In this document: piece by piece, positions 16,856 through 26,020 of the stretch
Numbering within the stretch: position 1 is the first letter of the stretch
How the letters are laid out: every line of letters starts with the position of its first letter
IMG/VR virus record: IMGVR_UViG_3300027607_000131
Span: 1-45,995 of that record
Reading direction: 5' to 3' (one strand)
DNA from: a virus
Length of the DNA stretch: 45,995 nucleotides
Position numbers and translations under genes: made by a program
The notes under the pieces: generated by a model
The model's input: the letters and a program-made list of their open reading frames with translations, nothing else
Database searches by the model: none
Told to the model about the DNA's origin: nothing

Positions 16856-18430
16856 ATGTGGTGGATCTTAAGAGCAATGCTGCTGGGGGCTGTTGCCTTC
16901 GCATTTGTTCTTGGCGGCTGGGTCGCCGGCACTGAGCGCACCTTCGACACAGAGGATTGGGTGGCGGCCCTTGACCGGATGGTCGCCGAGGGCCATTGCG
17001 CGCGGGTGGACGTTTTTCTCGAAACGATCATCGCCGCAGGTGAACCGGCCGCGTTTTTGCAAAAGGCTCGCCTTCTCGCCAACAAATCCTATACCGACCG
17101 GTGCGGCGTACCCGCCCTCTCAACGGAAGCCGGCCGTCGGCAGGTGGAGCACCTGATCGGCTATTACGACAAAGAGATGTCTATGGACGACATCGCCGTT
17201 CTATCCGCGCCCTTCGGGTTTGAAATCAACATGGTGTTTTACGACCGGTGGAGCGTGCGTCGGGGCTGGCGCGATGTGGTGGACTTCGCCGGCAAACATC
17301 CCGCCCGCCCCGATCTGGTACTGCAACGCGCAGGCACGTGGCTCGGGTGTTCGAACCCCCAACTTTTTTCATCGCCCAAGAACAGGGCTGCGATCAACCG
17401 GGCGGTTTCTTTCATTGCCTACGGACAAAGGCTGCCGCCCGCCACCCAACTCGAAACTTGGCGCACTTGGTGCGGCAACAGGTTGATGGCCCTGTCACGC
17501 GCCACCGAAAGCGAACTCCCCTACGATGACCGCGTGCTTGCGATTGATGCCTTTGAGTTCGGCAACCGGAGCATTGAAATCGATGCCATTCGGAACGGGG
17601 CTTCCCAGTCTCAGTTCAGGGGCGGACTACACCGGGGCGAATGGCTCGGCCGGCTCGAAGGTCTGGCCGGACACCATCGTCAGGTCTCCGCACAATTGTT
17701 GCTGGCCGAACTCCTTTACAAAGGCATTACTTTCGGTGGCGTCAAAACGCGGGATAGGGCTTTGTTGTCCGCCTTTTGGGCGACCATTGCGCTGGATCAT
17801 GGCGCGCCCGCGCAAGACATGCTGGCCAGAGCGCAAAAAGATCTGTCCCCGGAACAACGTGACCAAGTGACCGATGTCGTGGCCTGCTGGTACCAGTATG
17901 GCGTTGGTCCCACGGCAACCGGAACGCGTGTTGGTATGGGATGGCAAGGACCCGGCGAGCCGTATGGGCCTTATGCGTGGCCAAGCCCGCACGACGCGCC
18001 GTGGCAGGAAATATTGAACGCGTGCGACGTGGAGCGCCCAGGCTCATGGGCTAACAAGATGAGCCCGCAGCCCGAGCCTGAGGCGACAGATCCGACCCTG
18101 TCGAATCTGGCTCCAGAGAACGTCCTTATACAAGTCTCAACGCCCCAAGTTTCAACACCCCAAGTTTCAGCACCCCAAGTTTCAGCACCCCAAGTTTCAG
18201 CACCCCAAGTTTCAGCACAGGTGACTTATGCGTCCTCGGATCTTGAAGGACTGTTGGCCGAACTGGATGCGCTATTGGCGGCTTACCCCAAACACTGCAA
18301 ACAGTCGAAGGGCAGACCGCCAAATGTGAGCACCGAATGCGCAAATCGGAAATCCGAACTCCATCAAAAGGTCGAACAAATATATCTGGCGTTGCTCAAC
18401 AACAACGAAAGTTCCGAAACGCAGATTTGA
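16856..18430 (+). CDS. Membrane-anchored Sel1-like repeat protein, cysteine-rich (family member 1)
   Basis: The 524-residue protein has an N-terminal membrane anchor (residues ~4-25), then a periplasmic part. Family landmarks are WVAALDRMVAEGHC (~35-48), a W.GCSNPQLFSS element (~162), a TWCGNRLMALSRATE element (~205) and a Sel1-like unit (AQLLLAEL..KGITFG... LLSAFWATIALDHGAPAQDML) ending in LSPEQRDQVTDVVACWY (~330-350). At least six cysteines are conserved among the five members, suggesting disulphides in the periplasm. The C-terminus adds a proline-glutamine repeat (TPQVS/APQVS) and a helical tail with two cysteines. No clear ribosome site. A second member follows 16 bases later. Substrate unknown; Sel1 repeats bind proteins. 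Confidence 0.8.
   Translation: MWWILRAMLLGAVAFAFVLGGWVAGTERTFDTEDWVAALDRMVAEGHCARVDVFLETIIAAGEPAAFLQKARLLANKSYTDRCGVPALSTEAGRRQVEHLIGYYDKEMSMDDIAVLSAPFGFEINMVFYDRWSVRRGWRDVVDFAGKHPARPDLVLQRAGTWLGCSNPQLFSSPKNRAAINRAVSFIAYGQRLPPATQLETWRTWCGNRLMALSRATESELPYDDRVLAIDAFEFGNRSIEIDAIRNGASQSQFRGGLHRGEWLGRLEGLAGHHRQVSAQLLLAELLYKGITFGGVKTRDRALLSAFWATIALDHGAPAQDMLARAQKDLSPEQRDQVTDVVACWYQYGVGPTATGTRVGMGWQGPGEPYGPYAWPSPHDAPWQEILNACDVERPGSWANKMSPQPEPEATDPTLSNLAPENVLIQVSTPQVSTPQVSAPQVSAPQVSAPQVSAQVTYASSDLEGLLAELDALLAAYPKHCKQSKGRPPNVSTECANRKSELHQKVEQIYLALLNNNESSETQI
18131..18219 (+). repeat. 15-base in-frame tandem repeat
   Basis: About six copies of the unit CACCCCAAGTTTCAG, the last four nearly perfect, encode five-residue units (S/T)(A/T)PQV in the protein at 16856. 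Being a multiple of three, copy-number change would lengthen or shorten the linker without a frameshift. Confidence 0.9.
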
Positions 18431-18446
18431 GGCTTAGGCTTTTTCC

Positions 18447-19763
18447 ATGTGGCGCCCCCTTCGCACTTCGCTGATCGTCCTTGTGGCCACCTCATTGAGT
18501 GCCATAATTGCACTCACAGCATGGTTCGCGTGGGATCATCGCGGCGCCTCAACGAATTGGCAGTCCGCCGCCAGTGCCTTGGAGGCCGAGGGGCACTGCG
18601 CGCCCTTCTTCCATCTGCTGTGGAAAGTGATCGACGCCGGTGATATGCGCGCTTACGACCGCTATATTGCCGCCATGGACAATGGTCCGTGCACGGATAC
18701 CTATGTCTCCAGCAGCTTGCTCGCGCAACTTGACCCCAAGTCCCGTGAAATCCTCACCTCTTCGGACAGCGGTGAAGCCTACAAACGGGCGCAACAGCCG
18801 GCCCATTTTACCGATGCAGCGCGTGCCTTCCGTGCCCGGTGGAGCGCCGAGGCCGGCTGGCGCGATCTGGGCAGCTTTGCGTTGCGTCACTGGGCTGAGC
18901 CCGCGCTCGTCACGCACCGCGCGCAGATCTGGCTCAACTGCGCGTCCTCCGATCTTCACAGCACACCGATCGATCACGCAGCCATCGATCGTGCCGTTGC
19001 CCATCACGCCTGCAAAGGTGCGCGGCCTGTTCAATCAGACCGTGAAGCCCGCCGCATTTGGTGCCGCCAAGCCCTTCTCGATCTGGCGCCTCGGCTTGCG
19101 CAAGGCGATGAACAAAACGAAGCCCGTTATGACGCACGCCGTCTCGGCACTTTGGCGGCCAAGTACCGGCGCCTCACGTCGTTGATCGACGGATCGCTCG
19201 CGGACTTTACCGACGAGCAACGTGCCGATCCCGCCCTCAAGCGCTATGCCGCCACGGCGGACTGGTTCGACCGGCTCGAAGTGCTGGCCGTCGATGAACG
19301 CTATGGCCCCGCGCAGGCGCTGATCGCCGAATGGTATTTAAACGGTTATGACGACCCGCAATCCGAGGTCCCCGCTTCGCCCTTCTTCGCTGCCCTGTGG
19401 GCCGGCATTGCACAAGATTATGGGACGGACACGGACGATCTGCTCATGGCGGCGAAGGCAAAACTGGCACCCCACCATATCGCCCAGCTCACCCACGCAC
19501 GCCAATGCTGGGAACAGTTTCCCTATTACATGACCCATCATGTGAGACGCAAAGATGAAGACGTCAGTATCAACAGCGATCAAAACTGGAAAACGCCTGA
19601 CGAAGAGATCAACGCCTTCTTCGCGCGCTGCCAAACCATAACCGAGCGCCGTGCAGCTATGAAGGCCGCCCCGCCCGACAACAACTCGTTCGATAAATAC
19701 CAGCTCGCGCCGACCGCCTATGTGCCCGAGCTGTGTGATGCAGATGATGAAACACGGTCGTAA
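18447..19763 (+). CDS. Membrane-anchored Sel1-like repeat protein (family member 2)
   Basis: The 438-residue protein starts MWRPLRTSLIVLVATSL with one membrane helix to residue ~30. It shares WQSAASALEAEGHC, FRARWSAEAGWRDLGSF, IWLNCASSDLHST, RRIWCRQALLDLAPRL and the repeat PAQALIAEWYLNGYDD followed by ALWAGIAQDYGTDTDDLL, ending with HIAQLTHARQCWEQF. These match the other members in order and spacing. It lies 16 bases after member 1, probably in one operon, and is more diverged from members 1 and 5 than those are from each other. No strong ribosome site is visible. It is followed by a REP element rather than another gene. Confidence 0.78.
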   Translation: MWRPLRTSLIVLVATSLSAIIALTAWFAWDHRGASTNWQSAASALEAEGHCAPFFHLLWKVIDAGDMRAYDRYIAAMDNGPCTDTYVSSSLLAQLDPKSREILTSSDSGEAYKRAQQPAHFTDAARAFRARWSAEAGWRDLGSFALRHWAEPALVTHRAQIWLNCASSDLHSTPIDHAAIDRAVAHHACKGARPVQSDREARRIWCRQALLDLAPRLAQGDEQNEARYDARRLGTLAAKYRRLTSLIDGSLADFTDEQRADPALKRYAATADWFDRLEVLAVDERYGPAQALIAEWYLNGYDDPQSEVPASPFFAALWAGIAQDYGTDTDDLLMAAKAKLAPHHIAQLTHARQCWEQFPYYMTHHVRRKDEDVSINSDQNWKTPDEEINAFFARCQTITERRAAMKAAPPDNNSFDKYQLAPTAYVPELCDADDETRS

Positions 19764-19776
19764 CCACATGGCGTTT

Positions 19777-19866
19777 GTCATCCTCGCGAACGCGAGGATC
19801 CATACCCACTGCAAGCCAAGGATTGAGCGCAGGGCTTATGGATCCCCGATCAAGTCGGGGATGACA
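19777..19866. repeat. REP-type palindromic repeat, family 3 (copy 1)
   Basis: The unit GTCATCCTCGCGAACGCGAGGATC ... TATGGATCCCCGATCAAGTCGGGGATGAC has stem-loops at both ends and a conserved TATGGATC(C/T)C core. Related copies are at 34041, 34179, 37342 and 39911. The remaining 19867-20112 shows no gene. Confidence 0.8.
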
Positions 19867-20112
19867 TCTGAGGATATTGCACGGACTCGGATATCATTTT
19901 CTCACGCGAGCCCGGTTACATGAACCCGACTTTGAGTTTCAGTCTTGGTTCAACGATTCTCTACAAGGAAAAGTGGGCATTAGGGAAGGCTACAACCCTA
20001 TTCCCGAAACTCCTAAATTTGCAAACTGTGTCGCGGCTTAGACATCAACAATAGAAAGCAGATAGCACAAAAAGCAGCTACCTATTGAATGTTCTATGCA
20101 ATCTGATTTGCA

Positions 20113-20511
20113 CTAATCTGGAGAACCATTCGGCGGCAAATCAGCTGGATTCCAACCTTGCTCAAATTTGTTTCCTTCATGATTGCTCATCGCAATTGAG
20201 AACAACACATAAGCCAAAGACAGTGCATTCAGGCTATTGAAAACTGATCGAATCGCAAACTCAAAGTATGAGTTGATTGGGTCCAATGAAACTCCGGACA
20301 AACTCTCAAAGAGAGACATGAGGAAAGCACTTATGAGAACTAGAATCATCGCGCCAAGCCAGGACAGCGAAAAACCACGCGATCCTCCCCACAGAATACC
20401 GAATAAATCGTGGCGATAGAATCTGCGAGCATACCAGTAGCTAAAGACCAACTGGGAGATAACAAATGCGGCTGCAATCTGCTCTGGTCGCACACTTTCT
20501 GCTTCGGCCAT
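20113..20511 (-). CDS. Integral membrane protein, three helices
   Basis: The 132-residue protein starts MAEAESVRPEQIAAAFVISQ; the ATG at 20511 has a GGGGGG stretch just upstream. Hydrophobic segments lie near residues 10-30, 42-66 and 90-112, with a short soluble C-terminus. An FYRHDLFGILWGG loop sits between the first two. It matches no family I can name. The neighbour at 20575 on the same strand also encodes membrane helices, and both sit where lysis genes might be placed in a late operon, so a holin or accessory lysis role is possible. No endolysin is seen near it. Confidence 0.65.
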   Translation of the reverse strand: MAEAESVRPEQIAAAFVISQLVFSYWYARRFYRHDLFGILWGGSRGFSLSWLGAMILVLISAFLMSLFESLSGVSLDPINSYFEFAIRSVFNSLNALSLAYVLFSIAMSNHEGNKFEQGWNPADLPPNGSPD

Positions 20512-20574
20512 TCCCACCCCCCTGAGTACGGCACGCCTCACACCATTAATGGCATGGGATTATCTTACGAGAGC

Positions 20575-20853
20575 TCAGTAACTGTGAGAACGGAAGAAAA
20601 GATATCCGACCAAAAAAGCGAAGAAGCCGACTATCAAACCAACGAGTTCTTTTGGTAGCCCCGCGAGCATCTCGAAATATCCGTTAAGTCCTGCGACCAT
20701 TTCTCGGGCTCCACCTTCCTGAGCCCCTAAACCAGACAGAGACGACAAACTAACAAGTGCATAAATGAGCGCTACAAATCCAACCATAACTGCAGCCAAT
20801 GCAAAGCCACCAGCAACGCCAGAACGCCTGTCGTATTGCGCTTTGTCGCTCAT
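20575..20853 (-). CDS. Small two-helix membrane protein, holin-like
   Basis: The 92-residue protein starts MSDKAQYDRRSGVAGG at 20853, with GGGAGGAAG upstream. Helix one is at residues ~15-40 and helix two at ~62-84, separated by an acidic loop (GAQEGGAREMVAGLNGYFEML). Size and two-helix topology with a basic end fit a class II holin, but many unrelated small proteins look alike. It ends 63 bases before the membrane protein at 20113. Confidence 0.6.
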   Translation of the reverse strand: MSDKAQYDRRSGVAGGFALAAVMVGFVALIYALVSLSSLSGLGAQEGGAREMVAGLNGYFEMLAGLPKELVGLIVGFFAFLVGYLFFRSHSY

Positions 20854-21634
20854 CTCTTCCTCCCGAGATACAAAGAAACTGCGTAGCCCGATTAAGCGAA
20901 CGCCGGTTCGACGAAATGAAGTTGAAGCGTCATCAGGAAAAGTGGGATGACTAGAGAACCTTTGAACTCTGCACTCAGATATAGTCGGAATCATGACCGT
21001 GTTCTTCTGTATTCAGATAAAGGCCTTAATTAGGCTACTGCTGTTCGCCAACGGGCGCAAGGTAAAGCTGCAGTATAGCTCTTTGAAGCCCTCCGATGGT
21101 GCAACCTATAGTATTGTTTGGTGCGCGCCGCTATGAAACCGTTCACACAACTCGGATGTCGATTCGAGCGGACGCATTACCGAACTGAGCTTGCTGAGCA
21201 AACGTTCTTGAACAAAAACTCACGAAGGACGAAGGTACTTCCCGCGCGTTTGCCTGTGAACAAATCTGTGGAAAAGCTGTTAGCAAAGCAACGACAAGCG
21301 TCTCTTGAACCGCGGTTCGAGTGAAAATCCCACACACATTTACATTTGTTTTCAGTGGCTTAAAGCCACATTCTCGAATCATTCATAATATATCTATGCT
21401 CAAACCTGTCTGGACTAGAATCAATCCGCTTTGTACAGGGGTTCTGGCTAACAAAGATGGCAAGCACAAACCATGAAACGTCCGAATGGTTCCTTTGAAG
21501 CCTGCGGGGGAAATTCATCCAAATGTGCGGTACGCTGCAAAAACCCAGCATCGGAGTCCACATCGGCAAGGTATGCCAGAACGCATCTCAAACTCGCCTA
21601 CATCTTGCGTCAAGAAGCCACACTCCTTTCCCCC
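20854..21634. other. Gene-poor stretch of about 780 bases
   Basis: Several short open frames exist on both strands, none with protein-like composition plus a ribosome site. There is a small GTGGCTTTAAGCCAC dyad near 21355. A GGTTCGAGT word near 21313 recalls a tRNA T-arm but no cloverleaf can be drawn. I see nothing else. Confidence 0.4.
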
Positions 21635-22071
21635 TCACCCCCACCGCTCGCCGTTTGGCCAGCAGCGGTTTTCTGGGAGCAGGCCGAGTGAGAAGGCGGT
21701 GCCTTTGCCGTTGAGCAAGCGCGGATGTTTGCCTTCGAGTTTGAAGCCGAGACCTTCAAGCAATTTGCGCACACGTTTGTTTTTGCGGTCGATCAGCGCG
21801 GTACAGCGCGCGCAGCCCGCCGTTTCGAACGGGTAAGACAGGAACGCGCGAATATTTCTGCGCGTTGCCCAGCGCGGCGTGGCGGCGGCAAATGTGATTT
21901 GAATGTCCGTACCCGTATAATTGTTGTAAAGCGCTGCCGCCATCAGCGTGCCGTCGCGCGCCACCACGCCGATGGTTTCGAAATGATCAAGCTCCCTCAA
22001 GTCGTAGAAATGATCGATCCGGTCGACAATCCAGCTTCCCACATGTTCATTCTCCCCCATGACCAGATGCA
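21635..22071 (-). CDS. GNAT-family N-acetyltransferase, phage type
   Basis: The 145-residue protein starts at ATG 22071, which overlaps the stop of the hub gene in a TAATG junction, so the two are coupled; the longer frame from 22117 is rejected. It has the GNAT layout: IGVVARDGTLMAAALYNNYTGTDIQITFAA (strands 2-4), RATRRNIRAFLSYPFETAG helix, then CTALIDRKNKRVRKLLEGLGFKLEGKHPRLL (acetyl-CoA end, with the 'N.r....le.lGF..eG' signature). Similar genes sit beside tail genes in BPP-1-like phages. Substrate is unknown; protein or small-molecule amine acetylation is likely. Confidence 0.82.
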
Positions 22072-23601
22072 TTACAAAAGCCCCCCTTGCATCAGCGCAT
22101 AGGTAGTCGATAACCATTCGACCGGATCAGAGGAATTCGAAAACCGCAGCCGCATCGACACCGCATCGCCCCACCCGGTGGTGAGTTGCCAATTGTTAAA
22201 GGCTTCGTACCCGCCGCCCCAGGCCGCCTGGTCCCACACGGCATCATCCCAAATCGCCGACGGTTCGGCGGGCGTCACCAACAACAGGCCGGTTGTGATC
22301 GAGGATTGAAAATCAAACCCGAGATTAAGCTGCACGGCCGGCGACACGGTCGACCGGAAAATCGGCCGCGCCATGGTGAAGCGTTTCTTGGTACCGGCCG
22401 ACCCCAAATAGGTCCACGCGGTTTGCACATCGCACGGAATCGCTTCGCCATTATCGGTATTGCCCGACAACGCCTTATACACAATGCCGTCGGTCCCGCC
22501 GAAATAGAGCGCATCGTTCAAAAGCGACCAGCAGCGCCCATTCATATTGCGGAACCGGCACCAGCCACCCGTTGCCGTGTTCAGCACATATTGATGAAAG
22601 CTGGTCGGCGTGCGCGGCACATTGAAGATCAGCAAGTCCTCGCGCGGATACAAAATGGTTTGCCACCCGCTTTGACCTTCGTAAGTTTGGGTTGCGTAGC
22701 GCGCCGCGTCGGAAATCTTGTCCGACATAGTCTGCCGGTCCGACACATTGCGGCCAAAGGGCAGGATCTGGGTGAGGGCTGCGAATCCGTCGGTGCCGAC
22801 AAACACACAATCCGAGCCCAACTGGCTGACGGCCGACCGGGCGATCAAACGGCCGGTATAAAACACACCGACCAGCGACCAGTTCGTGCCCGAGCTCGGG
22901 TCGCTGCCCTGATAGACAATGATCTCGCCGCTCGACATAAAGAACGCCACATGGTCGTTCACCCCATCGCCGCCGTCCGACGTAATTTTACCGATCGCCA
23001 ACAAGGTGCCGCCGCGATTGCCCACGGTCGATAGGCTAAACTTGTTGAGCGTGCCCGAAACCGCATCGACCGACCCGTACCAGAAATTGGCCGTGTTCTT
23101 TTCAATCAGCAGTAAACGTTTTTGGTGCGCAATGCCGCCCGTCAAATTTGAAATTGTCAGGCCGGTTCCGGTCCAGGCGGTCGCGGTAAGGGTCGATCCG
23201 TCCCAATCGCGCGGCGCGTCGGTGCCGTTAAAGAAAAAGATCCGATCACTGAAGTTTATGGTCCGCCATTCGTCTTCCGTGAACCCCGAGCCGATGGTGC
23301 TTGGCGTCAAGGTAGTCACGTCCACCAGCTTGCCGTTCACGCCGGCGATCAGCTTGTTGTTCACCCCGGCTTTGTATTCGGCCAGCGTTTTAATGGTCAT
23401 GGCCTCGCCCGTATTGCAATGGGCCTCGAACCCTTTGCGGGAGACCACGGCGCCTTCTTGCGGGATGAGATTATCGAGCACGACCGCATCGGTCGGTTCC
23501 ATCGCATCGAGCGCGTCGCGTGTGTTCCAGCCGCCAACCGTGGCCGGCAGTTTGACGGGTTGTACCTTGGGGCCGCGATTGACTTCGCGAAATGCAGTCA
23601 T
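22072..23601 (-). CDS. Large tail hub / stabilisation-like protein
   Basis: The 509-residue protein begins MTAFREVNRGPKVQPVKLPATVGGWNTRD and has the early motif DAVVLDNLIPQEGAVVSRKGFE common to a family of structural proteins in short-tailed phages (comparable in place to P22 gp10). Much of it is beta-rich with repeated blade-like units ending in W or F (FFFNGTDAPRDWDG, GWCRFRNMNGRCWSLLNDALYFGGTDG), suggesting a beta-propeller that plugs or extends the tail tube. A GAGGT site precedes the ATG. It is followed by a coupled acetyltransferase. The family match is from recall of sequence style, not from a search. Confidence 0.8.
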   Translation of the reverse strand: MTAFREVNRGPKVQPVKLPATVGGWNTRDALDAMEPTDAVVLDNLIPQEGAVVSRKGFEAHCNTGEAMTIKTLAEYKAGVNNKLIAGVNGKLVDVTTLTPSTIGSGFTEDEWRTINFSDRIFFFNGTDAPRDWDGSTLTATAWTGTGLTISNLTGGIAHQKRLLLIEKNTANFWYGSVDAVSGTLNKFSLSTVGNRGGTLLAIGKITSDGGDGVNDHVAFFMSSGEIIVYQGSDPSSGTNWSLVGVFYTGRLIARSAVSQLGSDCVFVGTDGFAALTQILPFGRNVSDRQTMSDKISDAARYATQTYEGQSGWQTILYPREDLLIFNVPRTPTSFHQYVLNTATGGWCRFRNMNGRCWSLLNDALYFGGTDGIVYKALSGNTDNGEAIPCDVQTAWTYLGSAGTKKRFTMARPIFRSTVSPAVQLNLGFDFQSSITTGLLLVTPAEPSAIWDDAVWDQAAWGGGYEAFNNWQLTTGWGDAVSMRLRFSNSSDPVEWLSTTYALMQGGLL

Positions 23602-23742
23602 GAATGACCTCGTGTTAAAGGGGCACGCATATCGATGCGCGCCAAGTATTTATGTGTTCCACATCGCGATGTGTCCCGATTTGGGAAAATGCGGGGCTTA
23701 TGATTCAGAGATTGTTTGCACTTGGCCGCCTAGACTCCACCC

Positions 23743-23916
23743 ATGCGTGCGCGTCTCCCCATGATCCAGGGCGGCCTGGTGTTTGTTTTGATGTTCCTGT
23801 TGCCGGTGGCGGCAGGGCTGACCATTGAAGCGTTGATGGGCCCGGCGCCGAATGCGCGCATGAACATGCTGCTCGAACCGCACAAGCCGGATATCCCGCC
23901 CCTTCCGCATGCTTAG
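23743..23916 (+). CDS. Small single-helix membrane protein
   Basis: A 57-residue protein read from ATG 23743: MRARLPMIQGGLVFVLMFLL then PVAAGLTIEALMGPAP, and a proline-rich end PDIPPLPHA. One transmembrane helix occupies residues ~8-28. It is divergent from the hub gene at 23601 and lies just before the end of the cargo gene at 24020, following the same plus-strand pattern as the other anchored proteins. The ribosome site is not clear. Function unknown. Confidence 0.5.
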   Translation: MRARLPMIQGGLVFVLMFLLPVAAGLTIEALMGPAPNARMNMLLEPHKPDIPPLPHA

Positions 23917-24019
23917 TGTACCCCGGCGCGATGCTTGTAGCCTATAAACACACAATCCTCCCCTCGAAGATGGTGTGAGGTGATGGTTCCGCCGCAGACC
24001 GGATCGTAACCTGCCCCCC

Positions 24020-24714
24020 TCATGCCGCTTCGTAGAGCGTGCGGACACCGTCTTCGAAGCGGTAAATGTCCGTACAGCAATTATGTATGCCCCGTTCAGC
24101 CGCAAAGACGGGTGCACCGATCTTTCTCGAGATCTTATGGAAGTGCGAATCAGGCAAGTAGTCACCGGCCACAGCGCCCTCCATCTGAACAAAAGGTCTG
24201 ATCAAAATGACCAATCCCGCAGCATCCGATTGTTTTGAGAAGTGTGAACCGACACCACCACTTTTGAAGTCATCTCCATCTGCCGCGCCGACCGACGCGC
24301 CCCTTGGATCTTTGAAATAAATGCCGTCGTCTCTTTGGAAGATAAAGACACCCACATCCGCGTTTACATAGACGCTCTGTTGTGTTTGAAGGGGCAACTT
24401 CGTTTCCTTGTAGGTTCTCGCCGCTTTACGCGCAGTTGATAGAGCTCTGAGCACAATGTTCCGAAGATTGCCTTCATCTTCAGGGAGCGCCTCTGTTTCT
24501 TCTTCCGGGCGCTCAGCTTCTTCCTCCGCACGCAAGGCCGATTTGGGGTCGAGATCTTCGAGCGGCCTCTCGCCGCGGGTCGGTTCCGAAGCGAATGCCA
24601 ATTCAGCAACGCGCACTATGCCGGTGGCGGGTTTTGGGGTGCTGAGATCGGTGATCAAACGGCGGATGGACAGATAGCCCGGTTCTTCCCGATCTTCTTT
24701 TCGATTTCGAGCCA
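24020..24714 (-). CDS. Putative cargo/effector protein, family unknown
   Basis: The 231-residue protein starts MARNRKEDREEPGYLSIRRL. The ATG at 24714 is chosen over longer frames because of the AAAGGAA site directly before it. Residues ~60-90 are an acidic linker (AEEEAERPEEETEALPEDEG). The C-terminal domain has VFIFQRDDGIYFKDP, GSHFSKQSDAAGLVILI and DSHFHKISRKIGAPVF, then a late CC pair and YRFEDG. The FSKQSD/D-A-A element and the SHFH pair hint at a metal-binding or JAB-like fold, but the standard spacing is not met, so this is weak. The divergent neighbour at 24845 is membrane-anchored. Confidence 0.68.
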
Positions 24715-24844
24715 TGAAGAGTTCCTTTTGGGGGCGGTGAAGGGGCCGGCGGGTTCGAATAGGCCGGGGCCCACCGTTTGTGCCGGCTACGCGAAGGGTG
24801 GCGGGATCGTTGAACTGCCCACCGAAACCGCTTACAAATGAAGG

Positions 24845-25243
24845 ATGGATCAAGCGGACCGCACACCAATCGTTCTGTTGGGCAGCGCCATTGCCGTTAT
24901 GCTTATCGCGCTTTACTGGATCGGAACGCAGGCGCCGGCCGACAAAACGACCGGCACGCATCCCGGTGCATCCATCCCCTGCAATGAACAAAACGCGGCC
25001 TCGGATGAGGAATGCGCGCCGGCGGCATCCGCAACCGCCGGACCAACGACGCCCGTCGGCGACAACGCGGCCCGGGATGCGCTTTCAGGCGAAACACCCG
25101 GCAGCAGTTCTCAAGCAGCCCCGTCAACCGACTGGCTGAACGAAGATGTGGCGACAAAACCGCTGAACCCGTTTCAGCAAGGCCTCGGCATGGACCCGGC
25201 CCTCACCGACGTGTTCGACGAACCAGAACAAAACAATCAGTGA
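24845..25243 (+). CDS. Single-helix membrane-anchored protein with disordered periplasmic part
   Basis: The 132-residue protein starts MDQADRTPIVLLGSAIAVML, one helix at residues ~8-27, then a low-complexity Ala/Thr/Pro/Ser region with a cysteine pair (SIPCNEQN and EECAP), ending in WLNEDVATKPLNPFQQGLGMDPALTDVF. It lies 130 bases from the divergent cargo gene 24714 and ends 2 bases from the end of the convergent cargo gene 25246. It does not carry Sel1 repeats. It may tether a partner at the inner membrane. Confidence 0.62.
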   Translation: MDQADRTPIVLLGSAIAVMLIALYWIGTQAPADKTTGTHPGASIPCNEQNAASDEECAPAASATAGPTTPVGDNAARDALSGETPGSSSQAAPSTDWLNEDVATKPLNPFQQGLGMDPALTDVFDEPEQNNQ

Positions 25244-25245
25244 AA

Positions 25246-25851
25246 CTAGCAACTACGCCCATCTGGGCGTTCACAAATGATGTCGCCCTTCCAGTTTTTG
25301 AGGATCGCAACGGACCCCAACCCTGTGGGATCGATTTCCGACGTAAATCCAAGCATGGCGGCTCGATCTTCACGGCTGAGACGCTTATTGCGTCTGTTAT
25401 CGGCATCCGGATCACGCGATTTCGCGGATGTAACTAAGGGGTGGCTATGCGCGAAACCAGCAATAAATTCGTCCGGCGTGGATGTGGATACTTTGAAATC
25501 AAAGTAACCCGTGCCGCGCGGTTCGCCCGCTTCCGGCCCACAAAAGTAGCTTAATTTTCCAGTGCGCGCATCCAGCACCGCATAGGCCCCGTCTTCAGGC
25601 ACATCGGCACGTACGTCCGCCTTTCTGATATAGGCTTTCAGTTTTGAAATGGCCTTGCTGCGCAGACGTTCGATTTCCGCATGAGAAAGCAATCTGTTTT
25701 CCGCGGCGGCGGCCTTGTTCGGCTCCACCGTATCCCCACCAAAGGCGCCGTCCAAAGCCGGCCCATGCGGTTCCGAAAGGCTCTTCGACGCCCGGATCAG
25801 ATCTTGTTTGATGTCGTCACGGGCAAAACGTGCTTTCATGTTTCGTTTCAT
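25246..25851 (-). CDS. Putative cargo/effector with JAMM/DUF4329-like domain
   Basis: The 201-residue protein (ATG 25851; a second ATG at 25839 is equally possible) starts with the motif ARDDIKQDLIRASK, shared with the genes at 27570 and 30184. The C-terminal domain runs AYAVLDARTGKLSYFCGP, AGFAHSHPLVTS (~129-140), KRLSREDRAAMLG (~155-167) and SVAILKNWKGDIICERPDG. The order H-S-H-P then S-x-x-D is the JAMM/MPN metal site; the overall layout resembles DUF4329, a domain often found at the ends of polymorphic toxins. Known members are isopeptidases or unassigned toxins; activity here is inference. The divergent partner is the Sel1-like protein at 26240. Confidence 0.72.
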   Translation of the reverse strand: MKRNMKARFARDDIKQDLIRASKSLSEPHGPALDGAFGGDTVEPNKAAAAENRLLSHAEIERLRSKAISKLKAYIRKADVRADVPEDGAYAVLDARTGKLSYFCGPEAGEPRGTGYFDFKVSTSTPDEFIAGFAHSHPLVTSAKSRDPDADNRRNKRLSREDRAAMLGFTSEIDPTGLGSVAILKNWKGDIICERPDGRSC

Positions 25852-26020
25852 GGTTAGGTCACTTTCAGTTGCTTAGCCGATGGATTTTATTCTCTATACA
25901 GATCAAATGATCCAGCTTCGTCCGAACGGATCTGAATAATGGTTCGAACGAAGCGAAGTAATACAGGCCACCGACAAGGCGGCTTCCTTCAGCCAGCCGC
26001 AAACGCGCAACGCCTCACAA

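Noticed and set aside
18131-18219. Possible CRISPR array
   Set aside because: The 15-base units are directly adjacent with no spacers and lie in frame within a coding gene.
21118-21324. Possible 68-residue plus-strand gene
   Set aside because: No ribosome site and no protein-like pattern beyond basic composition.
21303-21335. tRNA-like GGTTCGAGT word
   Set aside because: No acceptor, anticodon or T-stem pairing can be drawn around it.
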